A stretch of 64,000 bases of DNA from JASGTU01 sp963821815 (GCA_963821815.1 CAWGFG010000007.1:36099-100098); one strand, 5' to 3'. Counted from the stretch's first letter, positions 27,953-38,527 are shown. Numbers and translations are program-made. The notes: generated from the sequence alone by a model not told the origin.

Positions 27953-29232
27953 TGAAACAGCACTTTGCATTAGCCAATCGCCATACAACTAATGCGGCAG
28001 CTTCCCGATCGGTACTTTGGCGCCTGGGCAGGATCATCATATGGCTGTTTGGTATCGGGATACTGATTGTGGTCACTGCCATCAGCGCGGCCTTAATCTA
28101 CTCATGGTACCGGCATAACCAAACTGTCATCTTGCCCCAACCAACCGGGCCATATGCCGTGGGGCGGCTAAGTTACGATTGGACGGATCAGAGCCGACCG
28201 GAGACTTTTGACAGCCATCCGGGGGCAAAGCGTGAGTTGATGGTATGGATCTGGTACCCCGCCGACGCCAGGACCAGCGGTGAGCCTGTCAAGTATCTGC
28301 CCGCAAACTGGCGGCGTGCCACCAAACGCGGCAATGGTATCGATCTCGTCTTATCCTATTTCTTGACCCAAAATCTTGCCCAAGTAAAGCCTCATGCGCT
28401 TGCCGATGTTCCGCCGGCGAGCACCCAGGAGAAGTATCCCGTACTGGTGATGCAACCGGGGCTGGGACCCATCGCGACGGACTACACGACGATTGCCGAG
28501 GAGCTTGCGAGTCACGGCTATATCGTCGTCGCTTCGACGCCGACTTATAGTGCGAAAGTTGTCGTATTTGATGATGGCCGGGTGGTCGAAGGGTCTCGCG
28601 CTGCCAACATAGAGGACGATGCCACCCCGGCGGAAGCGAAATCCGTCCTCAACCATCTGATCCCAGTTTGGGTAACGGATAACCAGTTTGTGTTGGACCA
28701 ACTGGAGACGTTGAATCGTTCTGACGCGAGCCAACGCTTTTCCGGCAGGCTCGACATGGCAAGAATCGGTCTGTTTGGACACTCGTTTGGCGGCGCAAGT
28801 GCGGCGCAAACTTGCAGTATCGATACACGCTGTGTGGCCGGTGCGGACCTCGACGGCTACCTGTATGGGGATGTGGTACAGCAAGGCATTCAACAGCCTT
28901 TTCTATTCATTTGGAGCGAACCCAACGCCGATGATCCGAATTGGCAAACAGCCACCAGCGATGTCGCTGCGGTCTATGAACGGACGCCTAATGACGTGTA
29001 TCAAGTGACCATTCGGGGGGCGCAGCATTTCAACTTTACCGACATGGTGCTGATGTACTCGCCTGTGCTTAGGCTCATGCACGTTGTGGGGCCCATCGAT
29101 AGTAGACGTGGTTTGCAGATCGCGACTGCTTACCTGGAAGCGTTTTTCAACCGCTACTTACAAGACACAGAAAGCCCCCTGCTGGCCGGACCATCGAACG
29201 CCTATCGTGAAGTCGAGTTTCGCTCTCGGTAG
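27952..29232 (+). CDS. Membrane-anchored alpha/beta hydrolase, PAF-acetylhydrolase-like
   Basis: 426 residues from ATG 27952. One N-terminal membrane helix (IIIWLFGIGILIVVTAISAA, about residues 24-44) anchors a soluble domain outside. The nucleophile elbow is GLFGHSFGGASAAQ (Ser near residue 281). Upstream, VMQPGLGPIATDYTTIAEEL looks like the oxyanion region, and the late His is in GAQHFNFTD. This arrangement is typical of the dienelactone hydrolase/platelet-activating-factor acetylhydrolase group, esterases of unknown natural substrate in bacteria. It starts inside the stop codon of the phage-like gene, an odd junction. Confidence 0.75.
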   Translation: MKQHFALANRHTTNAAASRSVLWRLGRIIIWLFGIGILIVVTAISAALIYSWYRHNQTVILPQPTGPYAVGRLSYDWTDQSRPETFDSHPGAKRELMVWIWYPADARTSGEPVKYLPANWRRATKRGNGIDLVLSYFLTQNLAQVKPHALADVPPASTQEKYPVLVMQPGLGPIATDYTTIAEELASHGYIVVASTPTYSAKVVVFDDGRVVEGSRAANIEDDATPAEAKSVLNHLIPVWVTDNQFVLDQLETLNRSDASQRFSGRLDMARIGLFGHSFGGASAAQTCSIDTRCVAGADLDGYLYGDVVQQGIQQPFLFIWSEPNADDPNWQTATSDVAAVYERTPNDVYQVTIRGAQHFNFTDMVLMYSPVLRLMHVVGPIDSRRGLQIATAYLEAFFNRYLQDTESPLLAGPSNAYREVEFRSR

Positions 29233-29880
29233 GAATGCATCAACGTGCTTTTAACCTACAAGATCCTATTGCTGCTACAACCAGAGTCGTATCAAAAACG
29301 ATTTAGTCAGGGGATGCTGCTTGTCCCTGAGGAGATAGTCCACGAAGAACTAGCAAAAGTGGGGAAATCGGCGTTGGCTTTTGGTGGAACTCTCTGCCCT
29401 GAACTACCCCAATGTGGTGAAGGGCTAGAACCTCTTCCTCGGCGTGGTGGATCGAGAGACGACCGTGCGACGCATCAGTGAATGGACGCGGCCTCTGGTC
29501 GAAGGCGAAGAACGCACAGCAAACTGTTTCAAAGTGCCAGACTATTTGGTCGGCGTGGTGGGCAAGGGAGTATCCGCCCATCGCACCCGGTTGGCGCAAG
29601 GTGACCCAAAATCAGTTCTCGCACATGGTGCTGGCGCGCTACCCGTCGCAGTCCGCTTCGCAACTGATTTCGGAGGAGTGGATCCACGTCTCGATATCGC
29701 GCTGGATGATCTATCTGCTCACCAACAACGGCGAGGTGATAGCCGTCGGTCGCTAGGGTAGACGAATCTGGCCCTTGATTCCCGCCAGAAGCATACTATA
29801 GTTGCGTTCTATGCAAAGTCGGATAGTGCCGATTGCAACGCCAGACTACGAAGCCTCTAGCTGGAGCCAGCTTATCGCTG
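29233..29880. other. Region of decayed sequence without a recognised gene
   Basis: About 650 bases between the hydrolase and the recombinase remnant. A plus-strand frame ending at 29756 gives a coherent tail (WWAREYPPIAPGWRKVTQNQ, then SQLISEEWIHVSISRWMIYL) that I cannot place. Other frames are broken. Probably debris of the same mobile element. Confidence 0.35.
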
Positions 29881-29881
29881 T

Positions 29882-30872
29882 TTGACGGCATTCACAGACC
29901 GCAGCATAGGCGTCGGCGGTCTGCGTATTGACCCAGATTATCTCTGCCAGCGCGCCGGTATCCAACAGGGTGAAGCTCCTTGTCAACACATTCTGGGTCG
30001 TGACCTGGACAGAGCGGTCGCTAACTATTTGTTGGAAGCGATCTCGCCGGAAATGGTGGAGATCACATTGGCCTTGCAAGACGAACTGGCAGCGCGAGCC
30101 GCAGAAACAGAGCGGTTGCGACAGCTTCAGGTTGAACGAGCCCGATCCGAAGCCGACTTGGCACAGCGACGCTACTTGAAAGTTGACCCAGACAATCGCC
30201 TGGTGGCTGCCATGCTGGAAGCTGAGTGGAATGAGAAGCTACGGCAGCTGGCGGCCGCGCGCGCGACTGTGCTGAGCGTCAACGGCTACAGGATGAGCAA
30301 CAAATCACCCAGGCGGAACGGACGCGATTACGGCAGACCCCACTTTGTTCAAGCGTGTCTGGCAGGACCCAGCGCTGCCCAACCGCGAACGGAAACGCAT
30401 TGTCCGCCTCATCATTGCCGATGTGACCCTCGTCAAAGACCATGAGATTCGCGCCGCCATTCGTTTTCGGGGCGGGGCCACTCACACCCTGCATGTGCCA
30501 CTGCCACGACCGTTTGCCCAAGCGCGAACCACGTTGCCAGAAACCATCGCCACCATTGACAGGCTGCTTGACGACTATGTCGACTCGGAAGTGGCCGAGC
30601 AACTCAATCAGAAACACATCACGACCCTGGAAGGCCATGCCTTCACCGGCAGCCATGTCTCAGCACTGCGTCGCGCCCATCAACTCAAAAGTCGCTACAC
30701 ACGGCTGCGAGAAGCGGGCAGGCAAACGTCCGACGAAGTAGCGACTCACTATGAGGTCACCAGGCAGACAGTCTGGCGCTGGTATCATCATGGACTTATC
30801 CAGGGGGAACGCTATATAACTAGGATCCTCTTACCCAACTTGGACCAGTTTTCGGGTATGCTTACACACTAA
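29882..30872 (+). pseudogene. Large serine recombinase, C-terminal remnant
   Basis: No N-terminal resolvase catalytic domain is present. What remains starts in the zinc-ribbon/coiled-coil part (CQHILGRDLDRAVANYLLEA, then LRQLQVERARSEADLAQRRY and VDPDNRLVAAMLEAEWNEKL). After at least one frameshift near 30300 it continues as LFKRVWQDPALPNRERKRIV, RFRGGATHTLHVPL and a terminal helix-turn-helix TSDEVATHYEVTRQTVWRWY. This order matches the C-terminal half of phage- and transposon-type large serine integrases. It probably once mobilised the neighbouring prophage fragment or glycan genes. Confidence 0.75.
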
Positions 30873-30985
30873 TTTCACTAGTTTCTCAAACATGATATCC
30901 TTGTAGTTTGTGTATCGTCACAAGTACGAGTTTATAGCACCTTTAGAATGTAATTGCTTACGCAATTACGAATGGAGTTAATCTC

Positions 30986-31996
30986 ATGTCGAAAACTTTG
31001 GTAACCGGCGGTGCAGGATTCGTAGGATCCCATGTGGTAGATGAGCTACTTCGTATGGGGCACACCGTTATGGTAGTAGATGATCTGACTGGCGGATGTC
31101 TTGATAATGTCAATCCTGATGCTCAGTTCATACAGGGAAGTGTTACTGACACAGCGCTCTTGGCAGACCTTTTTGAAGAAAATGATTTCGATTATGTGTT
31201 TCATCTTGCCGCATACGCAGCCGAAGGCTTGAGTCACTTCATTAAGCATTTCAATTATGTGAATAACTTAGTGGGTAGCGTCGACCTGATCAATGCCTCC
31301 ATAAATTCAGGTACGGTAAAGTGTTTCGTTTTCACTTCGTCCATTGCGGTGTATGGATCGAATCAAGTTCCAATGACTGAGGATATGATACCGATTCCTG
31401 AAGATCCGTATGGAATTTCTAAACTTGCTGTGGAGCACGAACTCAGAGTCAGTCATGAGATGTTCGGATTACCGTATATAGTGTTTCGGCCACATAATGT
31501 ATATGGGGAACGACAAAATTTGGGCGATAGATACAGAAACGTAATCGGGATCTTCATGAACCAAGCCATGCGTGGCGAGAAATTTACCATATTCGGTGAC
31601 GGGCAACAACAACGGGCGTTTAGTTACATAAGCGATGTAGCCCCGGTTATCGCTCACTCAATTGAAGTGCCTGAGGCGTATACTGAGACTTTCAACGTAG
31701 GTAGTGACAGCTTCTATTCTGTGAATCAACTGGCTGAGGTTGTAGCGAAATCGATGGATGTACCCCTGAATGTAGAACATCTCAATGCGAGAAATGAAGT
31801 AGTAGACGCTTATGCTTCCCACGACAAGTCACAGCGCCTGTTTGGTGATTTGATCAAAAACGTAAGCCTAGAAGAAGGTGTACAACGCATGGCCGAATGG
31901 GCAAAGAATCAGGGCGGTAGCGTTCCCTCAGTATTCCCAGATATCGAGATACGGAAGAACATGCCTAAGTCCTGGACTCTAGCAACCGCCGAGTAG
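30986..31996 (+). CDS. NAD-dependent epimerase/dehydratase (UDP-glucose 4-epimerase-like)
   Basis: 336 residues of the extended short-chain dehydrogenase family. The Rossmann motif is VTGGAGFVGSHVVDELLRMG and the catalytic pair is YGISK with Ser/Thr in FTSSIAVYG. GDGQQQRAFSYISDVAP is the sugar-nucleotide-binding region. It would epimerise or dehydrate a nucleotide sugar for surface glycan synthesis. The gene is clearly more AT-rich than its neighbours and lies between a recombinase wreck and a transposase wreck, suggesting horizontal transfer with the next gene. Confidence 0.88.
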   Translation: MSKTLVTGGAGFVGSHVVDELLRMGHTVMVVDDLTGGCLDNVNPDAQFIQGSVTDTALLADLFEENDFDYVFHLAAYAAEGLSHFIKHFNYVNNLVGSVDLINASINSGTVKCFVFTSSIAVYGSNQVPMTEDMIPIPEDPYGISKLAVEHELRVSHEMFGLPYIVFRPHNVYGERQNLGDRYRNVIGIFMNQAMRGEKFTIFGDGQQQRAFSYISDVAPVIAHSIEVPEAYTETFNVGSDSFYSVNQLAEVVAKSMDVPLNVEHLNARNEVVDAYASHDKSQRLFGDLIKNVSLEEGVQRMAEWAKNQGGSVPSVFPDIEIRKNMPKSWTLATAE

Positions 31997-32071
31997 CAAA
32001 CTGAGTTATCAAAATTCAGGTCCCTTCTCAATTTCCTCAGACATTCTATTACGGTCAGTATTGGTTTTGGA

Positions 32072-33223
32072 ATGAAAATATCAGTAGTTGTATTCAATCT
32101 ATCCAGCAACCCCATTGTTAGAGCGTATCCCATCATACGTGTTTTGCAACGGAACTTTGACGTTGAGGTCGCTGGGATGCGTTTTGATGAGGAAATCTAT
32201 GGTCCATTCCGGTCAGAGTTCGAATATATATCACTTGAAGCAGCACGATTACCGAAAGGACTTCAGTCGGTCAAGGAACTATCCGATAGGTTATCCGGAG
32301 ACCTGATTTACGCCTTCAAACCACGCGTTACGAGCTATGGGATTGGCCTAATACAAAAATTCCGCCACAGTAAACCGCTGATTCTGGATATTGAAGACTT
32401 CGAGTTAGCGCAGCATTATCAATACAATTTTCTACTTCGCCAAGTACGATTGGCCAAACATACTTTGTATAGTGGAGTTCGATCGCTTCGGGGGTTTCAG
32501 TATGAATTCCTCATGGATAAGCTGACGGGTTACGCTGACAGGATCACTGTCGTATCGAGTTTCCTCCAACAAAGGTATGGGGGTATCAGGCTACCGCATG
32601 GTCCTGACACAAACGTTTTCGATCCCACGAAATACGATCGCCTGGAGGCTCGCTTTCAAATTGGCCTCGACCCTACAAAACGAATCATCCTATTCACGGG
32701 TATGCCTAGAAGTCACAAAGGGCTTGGTTTACTCGCCGAAGTAGCGAATGGTCTCGTTGATGAGTTCAATTTACAGTTGCTCCTTGTTGGTGGATTAGCC
32801 ACTGATCCTGATGTTATTGAACTTTTACGGAAGTATCCGAGATTGATTGTGCATTTTGAGCCGCGCCCCCATGAGCAAATGCCATTCTTTCTTGCTGCGG
32901 CCGATCTCGTTGTACTAGCCCAGGACAGGAGTATATTTTCTGAAGCGCAGATACCCGGCAAAATATTTGAGGCAATGGCAATGGCCAAACCAATTCTTGC
33001 ATCTAGGGTTTCTGACCTACCCGAGATACTTGATGGATGCGGACTGATATTTGAACCAGCCGACCCAGACTCACTTCGGAACACGCTCCGTGATTACCTG
33101 ATGCACAGCGCCACCACGTACGCAGATATTGGTGATTTGGCACGAGCTAAATGTGTTAATCAATATTCTTGGGACGCGATGGAGAGAACACTCATGGGCG
33201 AAGTCCTGCAACCATGGCTGTGA
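32072..33223 (+). CDS. Glycosyltransferase, GT4-like
   Basis: 383 residues of the GT-B fold. The N-terminal domain is followed by the linker near LPHGPDTNVFDPTKYDRLEA. The C-terminal domain contains RIILFTGMPRSHKGLGLLAE and the nucleotide-sugar region FSEAQIPGKIFEAMAMAKPI with the EX7E-like spacing. It would transfer a sugar in capsule, exopolysaccharide or glycolipid assembly. It shares low GC with the upstream epimerase and is probably co-transferred with it. Confidence 0.82.
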   Translation: MKISVVVFNLSSNPIVRAYPIIRVLQRNFDVEVAGMRFDEEIYGPFRSEFEYISLEAARLPKGLQSVKELSDRLSGDLIYAFKPRVTSYGIGLIQKFRHSKPLILDIEDFELAQHYQYNFLLRQVRLAKHTLYSGVRSLRGFQYEFLMDKLTGYADRITVVSSFLQQRYGGIRLPHGPDTNVFDPTKYDRLEARFQIGLDPTKRIILFTGMPRSHKGLGLLAEVANGLVDEFNLQLLLVGGLATDPDVIELLRKYPRLIVHFEPRPHEQMPFFLAAADLVVLAQDRSIFSEAQIPGKIFEAMAMAKPILASRVSDLPEILDGCGLIFEPADPDSLRNTLRDYLMHSATTYADIGDLARAKCVNQYSWDAMERTLMGEVLQPWL

Positions 33224-33328
33224 TTTCGGTTGCTTGTGTGGCAATATGCGAGATGTAGGGATAAGTTGTCTACAACAAAATTCGCAAATTCCCCCTGTCA
33301 AGTCCTCAACCCAACAAAGATTTCATTT

Positions 33329-34545
33329 TACTTGTCAAATGCGGAATGAAATGGGCTCTTTCGGCATTTTGATGATCGACTCGCAGGATATGCAGCCAGA
33401 AGCGACTGGCGAAGACAGATCGGGTTTAGCCCGTCCGTAATTTGCCGCTTCAAGCACTTCAATCGGTTGAAATGACCCTCTGTGGGTCCATTTGCCGAGG
33501 CAGAGAGAGGGCAGCGAAGACGGCTGGATAGTCACGTTTGAGTCCAGCTACAAAACGGCTGAGAGCTGATGACCTAGCCTTGGCAAGCCAGAGATCCAGA
33601 TTCTCTGCCTGCCGGTGACAAACCATAGTGGCAAAGTCTGTCGCGAGTTCGACAACTGTTTGTAGTCTTGGATGAATGGACCTGAGTCGGTCGATGTATT
33701 CCCGCTCATTTTCATCCAGTTTGTCCTGTGGACGCCCGACAAGATGGGCCAGCGTGCGCAATGTCAGGGGACGCAGCGATGGGTCCTGCCGTACTGTCTT
33801 GCCCGTAGCACTGCGTAACCGTGGTGGTAGTCCACTCTTCTCGCGTAGTGTACCGGCGAAGTGACGAACGATTGAGTACTGCCCGGCATAGCCTTGAGCC
33901 TGGATCTCTCGACAGAGTTGAGCCGCATTGTGACACCCGGCGTTCCAGCGCTCAATCATGTATGCTCGATAGGGGTCAAGCAACTGTCGCCGACGCCATC
34001 GTCGAAGCGGTGCCGATGGCAGTTCTGCGTTGAGATAACGGCTTACGGTCTTGGGACATACACCGATCTGCGTGGTGATGGCCCGATTCGTCCATCCTTG
34101 CTCATGGTATCGGTGGGCGTCCTGCTGGCGCTGCTGACGTGCCAGGTCAGATGCACTGGGCTGGGCCAGGTCGGTATAGGTGTGACACGACTCCAGTCCG
34201 GCAGGTTTGTTTTCAACTCCGTTTGCACCCTGTCGCCGAGCGAGTTCCCGTTCGATAGCTGACCGATACTTCTGCAGGACCTTGTAGATGGCATCGGTCA
34301 AATTCTTGAGCAGGTGCCACCGGTCTGCGATCTGAACCGCATCTGGTGCACCTTGTCTCGCTCCCTGGGCATAGGCGCCGGCCCGGTCTCGACTCACAAT
34401 CTCGACACCTGGATGAGCCTTCAGCCACGCCTCCAGGCTCTCGGCAGTTCTGTCAGGGAGGATGTCTACTACTTCTCCTTGCTCCAGATCCACCAGAATC
34501 GTACCGTAGGTCTTGCTGTCTTTCCGAATCCGGCACGTTCGGGAA
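33329..34545 (-). pseudogene. ISL3-family transposase remnant
   Basis: The longest intact part (34493 to 33459) starts in the DDE core at VDLEQGEVVDILPDRTAESL and runs through a helix-turn-helix insert to ALSLPRQMD. The zinc-finger N-terminus is missing. Near 33490 the frame breaks; the family end (ANGPTEGHFNRLKCLKRQ, then AYPASRSSKCRKSPFH) continues in another frame to TAA at 33329. It resembles the complete ISL3 copy at 3.9 kb but is clearly a different, older member. No terminal repeats were found. Confidence 0.8.
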
Positions 34546-34575
34546 TATCGTCACCGATCGCTGTAAAGGATCCAG

Positions 34576-35610
34576 CTATTTGTAGACCGATGGCAGATAG
34601 ATTATGCCCGCGCAACTCACATCTACGTTCGTGACATCGGCGCCGGCGAGCGTGCCGCTGCCATTGGACACCGTACAGGTTTGGTCAGGACCACTCGGCT
34701 GGGTCTTCACTGTGACCAAGTAGACCGATCCGTTGGCCAGTTCCGTGGGGAAGGTGAAGGGGCCGTTGGCTCCATCCGCTATCGGCAGATCGTCGTTGCC
34801 GTTGTTTTGGAGCACCAGCCCACTTCCCAATAGACCGCTCACTGTGCCGCCCACGCTGAAGGTATTGGCGCTGCAGGTGACGGCCACATCTGTGACATCG
34901 ACGCTGGCGAGCGTGCCGTTGCCGTTAACCACTGTACAGGTTTGGGCCGGGTTGGTAGGTTGGCTACTCACCGTGACAGCGTACGGCGCCCCGATTAGGT
35001 GCTTGGCGGAAAAGACGAAGCTACCATTAGCTGGGATGGGCAGATTATCGACACCGTTGTTCTGGAGCACCAATCCACTCCCGGCCAGTCCGTTCACCGT
35101 ACCGCCCAGTGCAAAGGTCTGGGCACTCACCTTGTAGGCAGGATTGTCGTTCTGGAAGCGGATCCAGCCCACGTTTTCACCCCAGGCGTACCCCGCAAGG
35201 TCGCCCGTGTTTGGATCGACCGTCACGCCGCCGTGTGCGGGACTGAAGTTGATCCAGCCCACATTTGTCCCCCATGCATAACCGCTCAGGTTGCCCGCGC
35301 CATCGTGATTGACGCCGTAGGTGTTGGCCGAATCATTGGCATACGTGTGTGCGCCGCCGCCTGTGTAGGTACCCAACCGAACCCAGCCGATATTCTCACC
35401 CCAGGCATCCCCCTCCAGGTGATCGTGGAAGACCGTCACACCGCCACGCGCGGGTGCAAAGTTGATCCAGCCGGTGGTGCTGCTCCAAGCCCATTTGTTC
35501 GTAGGGTCAATGTAGCCCGCGGCCAGAGCAACGCCGACGGCCAGCAGGGCCAGGATCAGAGCCACGATCAGAGCAGAGAACCATTGATAGGGTAGTTGTC
35601 GGTTATTCAT
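34576..35610 (-). CDS. Secreted or cell-surface repeat protein
   Basis: 344 residues from ATG 35610. The signal peptide or anchor is WFSALIVALILALLAVGVAL. Then come four short repeats built on GxAWGxNxGWxxF (WAWSSTTGWINFAP, DAWGENIGWVRLG, YAWGTNVGWINFSP, YAWGENVGWIRFQ). Two longer repeats follow, each with GGTVNGLAGSGLVLQNNG-like openings and QTCTVVNGNGTLASVDVT-like ends containing paired Cys. The C-terminus IIYLPSVYK resembles ends common in Chloroflexota exported proteins. Function unknown; adhesion or a wall role is a guess. It is encoded just upstream of another secreted protein gene's 3' end. Confidence 0.7.
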   Translation of the reverse strand: MNNRQLPYQWFSALIVALILALLAVGVALAAGYIDPTNKWAWSSTTGWINFAPARGGVTVFHDHLEGDAWGENIGWVRLGTYTGGGAHTYANDSANTYGVNHDGAGNLSGYAWGTNVGWINFSPAHGGVTVDPNTGDLAGYAWGENVGWIRFQNDNPAYKVSAQTFALGGTVNGLAGSGLVLQNNGVDNLPIPANGSFVFSAKHLIGAPYAVTVSSQPTNPAQTCTVVNGNGTLASVDVTDVAVTCSANTFSVGGTVSGLLGSGLVLQNNGNDDLPIADGANGPFTFPTELANGSVYLVTVKTQPSGPDQTCTVSNGSGTLAGADVTNVDVSCAGIIYLPSVYK

Positions 35611-35685
35611 GAAAAAGCACCTTGGGTGCAAATGAATCTATCAATTCACCGGCAAAGGTAAAAAGTGTACGTGGAACGCAGGCGA

Positions 35686-36468
35686 TCATTGGCCGCCCCG
35701 CACCGGCCACACAAAGTTGTTGGTAGAATCCGTCTTAAGGCCGAGGCTCACCCGGCCGTTGTACAGGCCCAGGAGCCAAACGTAGGCGTCATCGGCAGCG
35801 CGCGTGGTACTCGTCCAGTAATAGTAAGGCTGGACCCCGATGAAGGGATGGCCGTTCGGCAGCGCAGGGCCAGCCGTTCCGTAATCAATCACGCTTTGTA
35901 TCTCGCGTACGTTGGGCAGTCGCCAGTCGGTTTGATGGCTGCCGCCGTTGCTGGTATCGCCGCAAACGTTACCGTTCATGTTGCCGGTAGAATTGAGGGA
36001 GGCCACATCGCTCAATGCGGTTGCCCAGTTTCTGTCCGAAATCGCGCAGTTGGCGTTCTCCAGCCAGATCAGCCCGGTCAGGGTATCGGTCACAACCCCG
36101 GCGCCGGTGACAAAGCGTGCTGTCGGCCAAGGCACGCCTCTTTGCAGGTCCCCGTCGTCGCCTGTTCTATAGCTGGTGGTCTGCCCGGTCTTGGGCACCT
36201 GGGCGGGTAATGCCAGCGCATAGATATCATCCAACGTATGCATCGTGCCCGTGCCGGGACCCGTATTCGGTTCGGTGAACGCCGTCATCTTCACGGCATC
36301 CCCGCCTCCCGATAGACGGGTAAAGATCTGTTCGAGGGTGTACATCTGTGAGTTAGGGTTATTAGGACCCTTGTTAGGATTCAGGTTTCCGGCCAACGCG
36401 ACGGTCGTCGAAAGCAGCACGCCGAGGAGGATACCGACGACACCGATTATCATAGTTTTGTTAGCCAT
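35686..36468 (-). CDS. Secreted protein with DUF1566 (Lcl-type) domain
   Basis: 260 residues from ATG 36468. The signal peptide is TMIIGVVGILLGVLLSTTVA. The C-terminal half shows the DUF1566 pattern: DTLTGLIWLENANC, WRLPNVREIQSVIDYG, YYWTSTTRAADDAYVW and NNFVWPVRGGQ. This domain is common in exported and surface proteins; its biochemical role is not established. The shared orientation and secretion with the adjacent repeat protein suggest a surface pair. Confidence 0.75.
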   Translation of the reverse strand: MANKTMIIGVVGILLGVLLSTTVALAGNLNPNKGPNNPNSQMYTLEQIFTRLSGGGDAVKMTAFTEPNTGPGTGTMHTLDDIYALALPAQVPKTGQTTSYRTGDDGDLQRGVPWPTARFVTGAGVVTDTLTGLIWLENANCAISDRNWATALSDVASLNSTGNMNGNVCGDTSNGGSHQTDWRLPNVREIQSVIDYGTAGPALPNGHPFIGVQPYYYWTSTTRAADDAYVWLLGLYNGRVSLGLKTDSTNNFVWPVRGGQ

Positions 36469-36606
36469 TGCGCACTTCCTCAATAGTGACTGATCGTTCG
36501 CATGTACTTATTGTACATTAAGCGTGCGCGTGAAGGCTACCCGAAATTAGGTTCTGGCGCAATTTGTGTGGTGCAAAGATGATAATGGTGGTTGACGCGG
36601 AGAATC

Positions 36607-38392
36607 AGGGGTTCGTTCGGGATAGATGCTGTTGGCGAATTCAATAGGCAGGAGCTAGCCTCGCAAAAGGTGACTTGTAGGTTTCCGATCGCGGCCTGTC
36701 AAGTACTCAGTTTGTGAAGCGTTGTAAATTGATTGCTGCTGCTGTAGCGATATGCTGAAAATGGGTCTTGGCTAATCCACGATAGCGTGTGCGTCGCATA
36801 TCCAAGGCAAACACTGCTTGAGAAACTGTTCCTTCCACCCCGGCCCGGCCAGCATATGTTTGCTGAAACGCCTCAGTCTTTTGTCGTTCCCGAGCGGCTT
36901 GTAAGGCGATATATTGTGTTTGGGGATGCAAGGTCAACTCGCGTGGGCCATGGCGACTGTGGGTACATTGTGCCCGAACCTTACACGCAGCACAGTCGTT
37001 CTTGTCAAAGTGAACCTGAATTGTTGACTTCCCGCGTGGCCCCGTGGCTGGTTTCCAATACCGGCTTTGCTTATCGTTGGGGCAGGTAACGGATTCGTTT
37101 TCCCCAATCAATTTCGAATTGGATCTGGTCAAACGCTTTTGCATCCCGCGCTTGCCAACTCTTGTCTTGGCGCATAGGCCCGATCAAATCTACGCCATAG
37201 TCCTGTTGGCTATCAACCACTACATCAGCAGACATATACGCGCCATCGACCAGGTGTTCAGCAGGTAACAACGCCTTGGCGTCTAGCTGGTGATGAATGG
37301 TCTCAACCTCTGTCACGTCCTGGTCGGTGGCCACCGTAGTCTCCACGTGCGTGATGAAATGAGGGGAATCTGGTTCACATGTTTCGGTCAGGTGCAATTT
37401 GTAGCCACGCCACTCAGTTCCGCGTTTCTGGCTGTATCGTGACTCTAAGCCATAAGGGGAGGCAATCATGATTGAGGATGGCGGAAAGTTCTTCTGCTCC
37501 CGCCAACTGCATTCTCCTTGTTCATCACGATAATAGTGCTGGATCCAGACCTGGCGGAGTACCTCAATGACGGGAATAGCTCGTAAGTAGGACGGCGCAA
37601 ACTCGGCATAGATTTGGGTCAGTAAGTGGTGTCCATCTCGTCCGATGGTTTCTGCCAGTTGGTTGCGGTCCTTCGGTTCCTTGAACGGAAAAACGCTGCC
37701 CATAGCGTTGAAACCACTCAGGGGGGACCTGGTCTTGCAGCCAGAGCGGATCTACTTGGGCCAGGACATTGAGGACATGATGCATAGTCTCGCCGACAAT
37801 TTCAAGCCGGTTGAGCTCGCGAACCGCTGCCAGAATATGCGTTGAGTCTGTCCGTTGGCGTCCCCTTCCCGTGAGTAGACCGCGTTCTTTGAGCAAGTCC
37901 AGCATGCGATTCAATAGACGTTCTTCCGCGCATCCCTGAAGCAGGCGCATACGAAACTCGCTCAGGATTGAAAAATCGAAGCCAGCATCGATGAGTTCTA
38001 GACCCAAGGTGTATTTCCAGTCAATGCGACCGCGCACTGCGTCAGCCGCTTGTCGATCCGTGAGGTCTTCGGCAAATTGCATCACGGTGATCAGGGCCAG
38101 TCGCCACGGCGCGGCACCTGGCTGCCCCCGTTTCGGGTACAGATCAGCGAACAATTCGTCGTTGTAAATTGGGCATAATTCGTCACACATTTTCATATAG
38201 TCGTTTCCATTGGGAAACGCCGCACGCACAATTTTGGCTGTAAGTTCAGGAATTTCGAAGGTTGTTTCTGGTTTGAGTGACATGGGAAACCTCCAGCAGG
38301 ATTCTGATGTTTGAGCGAGGTGTCAGTATACCTGTTCTGGTTTCCAGAGCCTCAAGAGAATTCGCCAACAGCATCTATCCCGAACGAACCCC
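36607..38392 (-). mobile_element. IS1182-family insertion sequence with perfect 35-bp inverted ends
   Basis: The ends at 36607-36641 and 38358-38392 are exact inverted copies over 35 bases (outer part GGGGTTCGTTCGGGATAG). The 1786-bp element contains one transposase gene broken twice. Flanking bases do not show a convincing target duplication. Perfect ends with a ruined gene imply recent loss, or that the end sequences are maintained by other copies. Confidence 0.85.
36707..38283 (-). pseudogene. IS1182-family transposase, two frameshifts
   Basis: The N-terminal part from ATG 38283 has the DUF772 signature (GQPGAAPWRLALITVMQFAE, SEFRMRLLQGCAEERLL, TDSTHILAAVRELNRLE). The frame slips near 37695, where GSVFPFKEPKDRNQLAETIG continues, with the catalytic core LEVLRQVW...TVATDQDVTEVETIHHQL. 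It slips again near 37095, giving the Cys-rich tail CAACKVRAQC and GRAGVEGTVSQAVFALDMRR with the final Glu. Joined, it would be about 520 residues, the usual family length. Not functional as read. Confidence 0.85.
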
Positions 38393-38527
38393 TCCATAGC
38401 CTCTTAACTCTGTACCGATACCAAATGGCAGAAATTACGTATGTCGTGCAGATCTTGTCTTCGATTTACCGGAGTTCCGTGATCTTGACATTTGGGTACA
38501 CCATACACGTGGCCATAACCGCTGCAC

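Noticed and set aside
36641..37268. Rightward open frames inside the IS1182 element
   Set aside because: They are antisense shadows of the transposase reading frames and lack start signals or family patterns.
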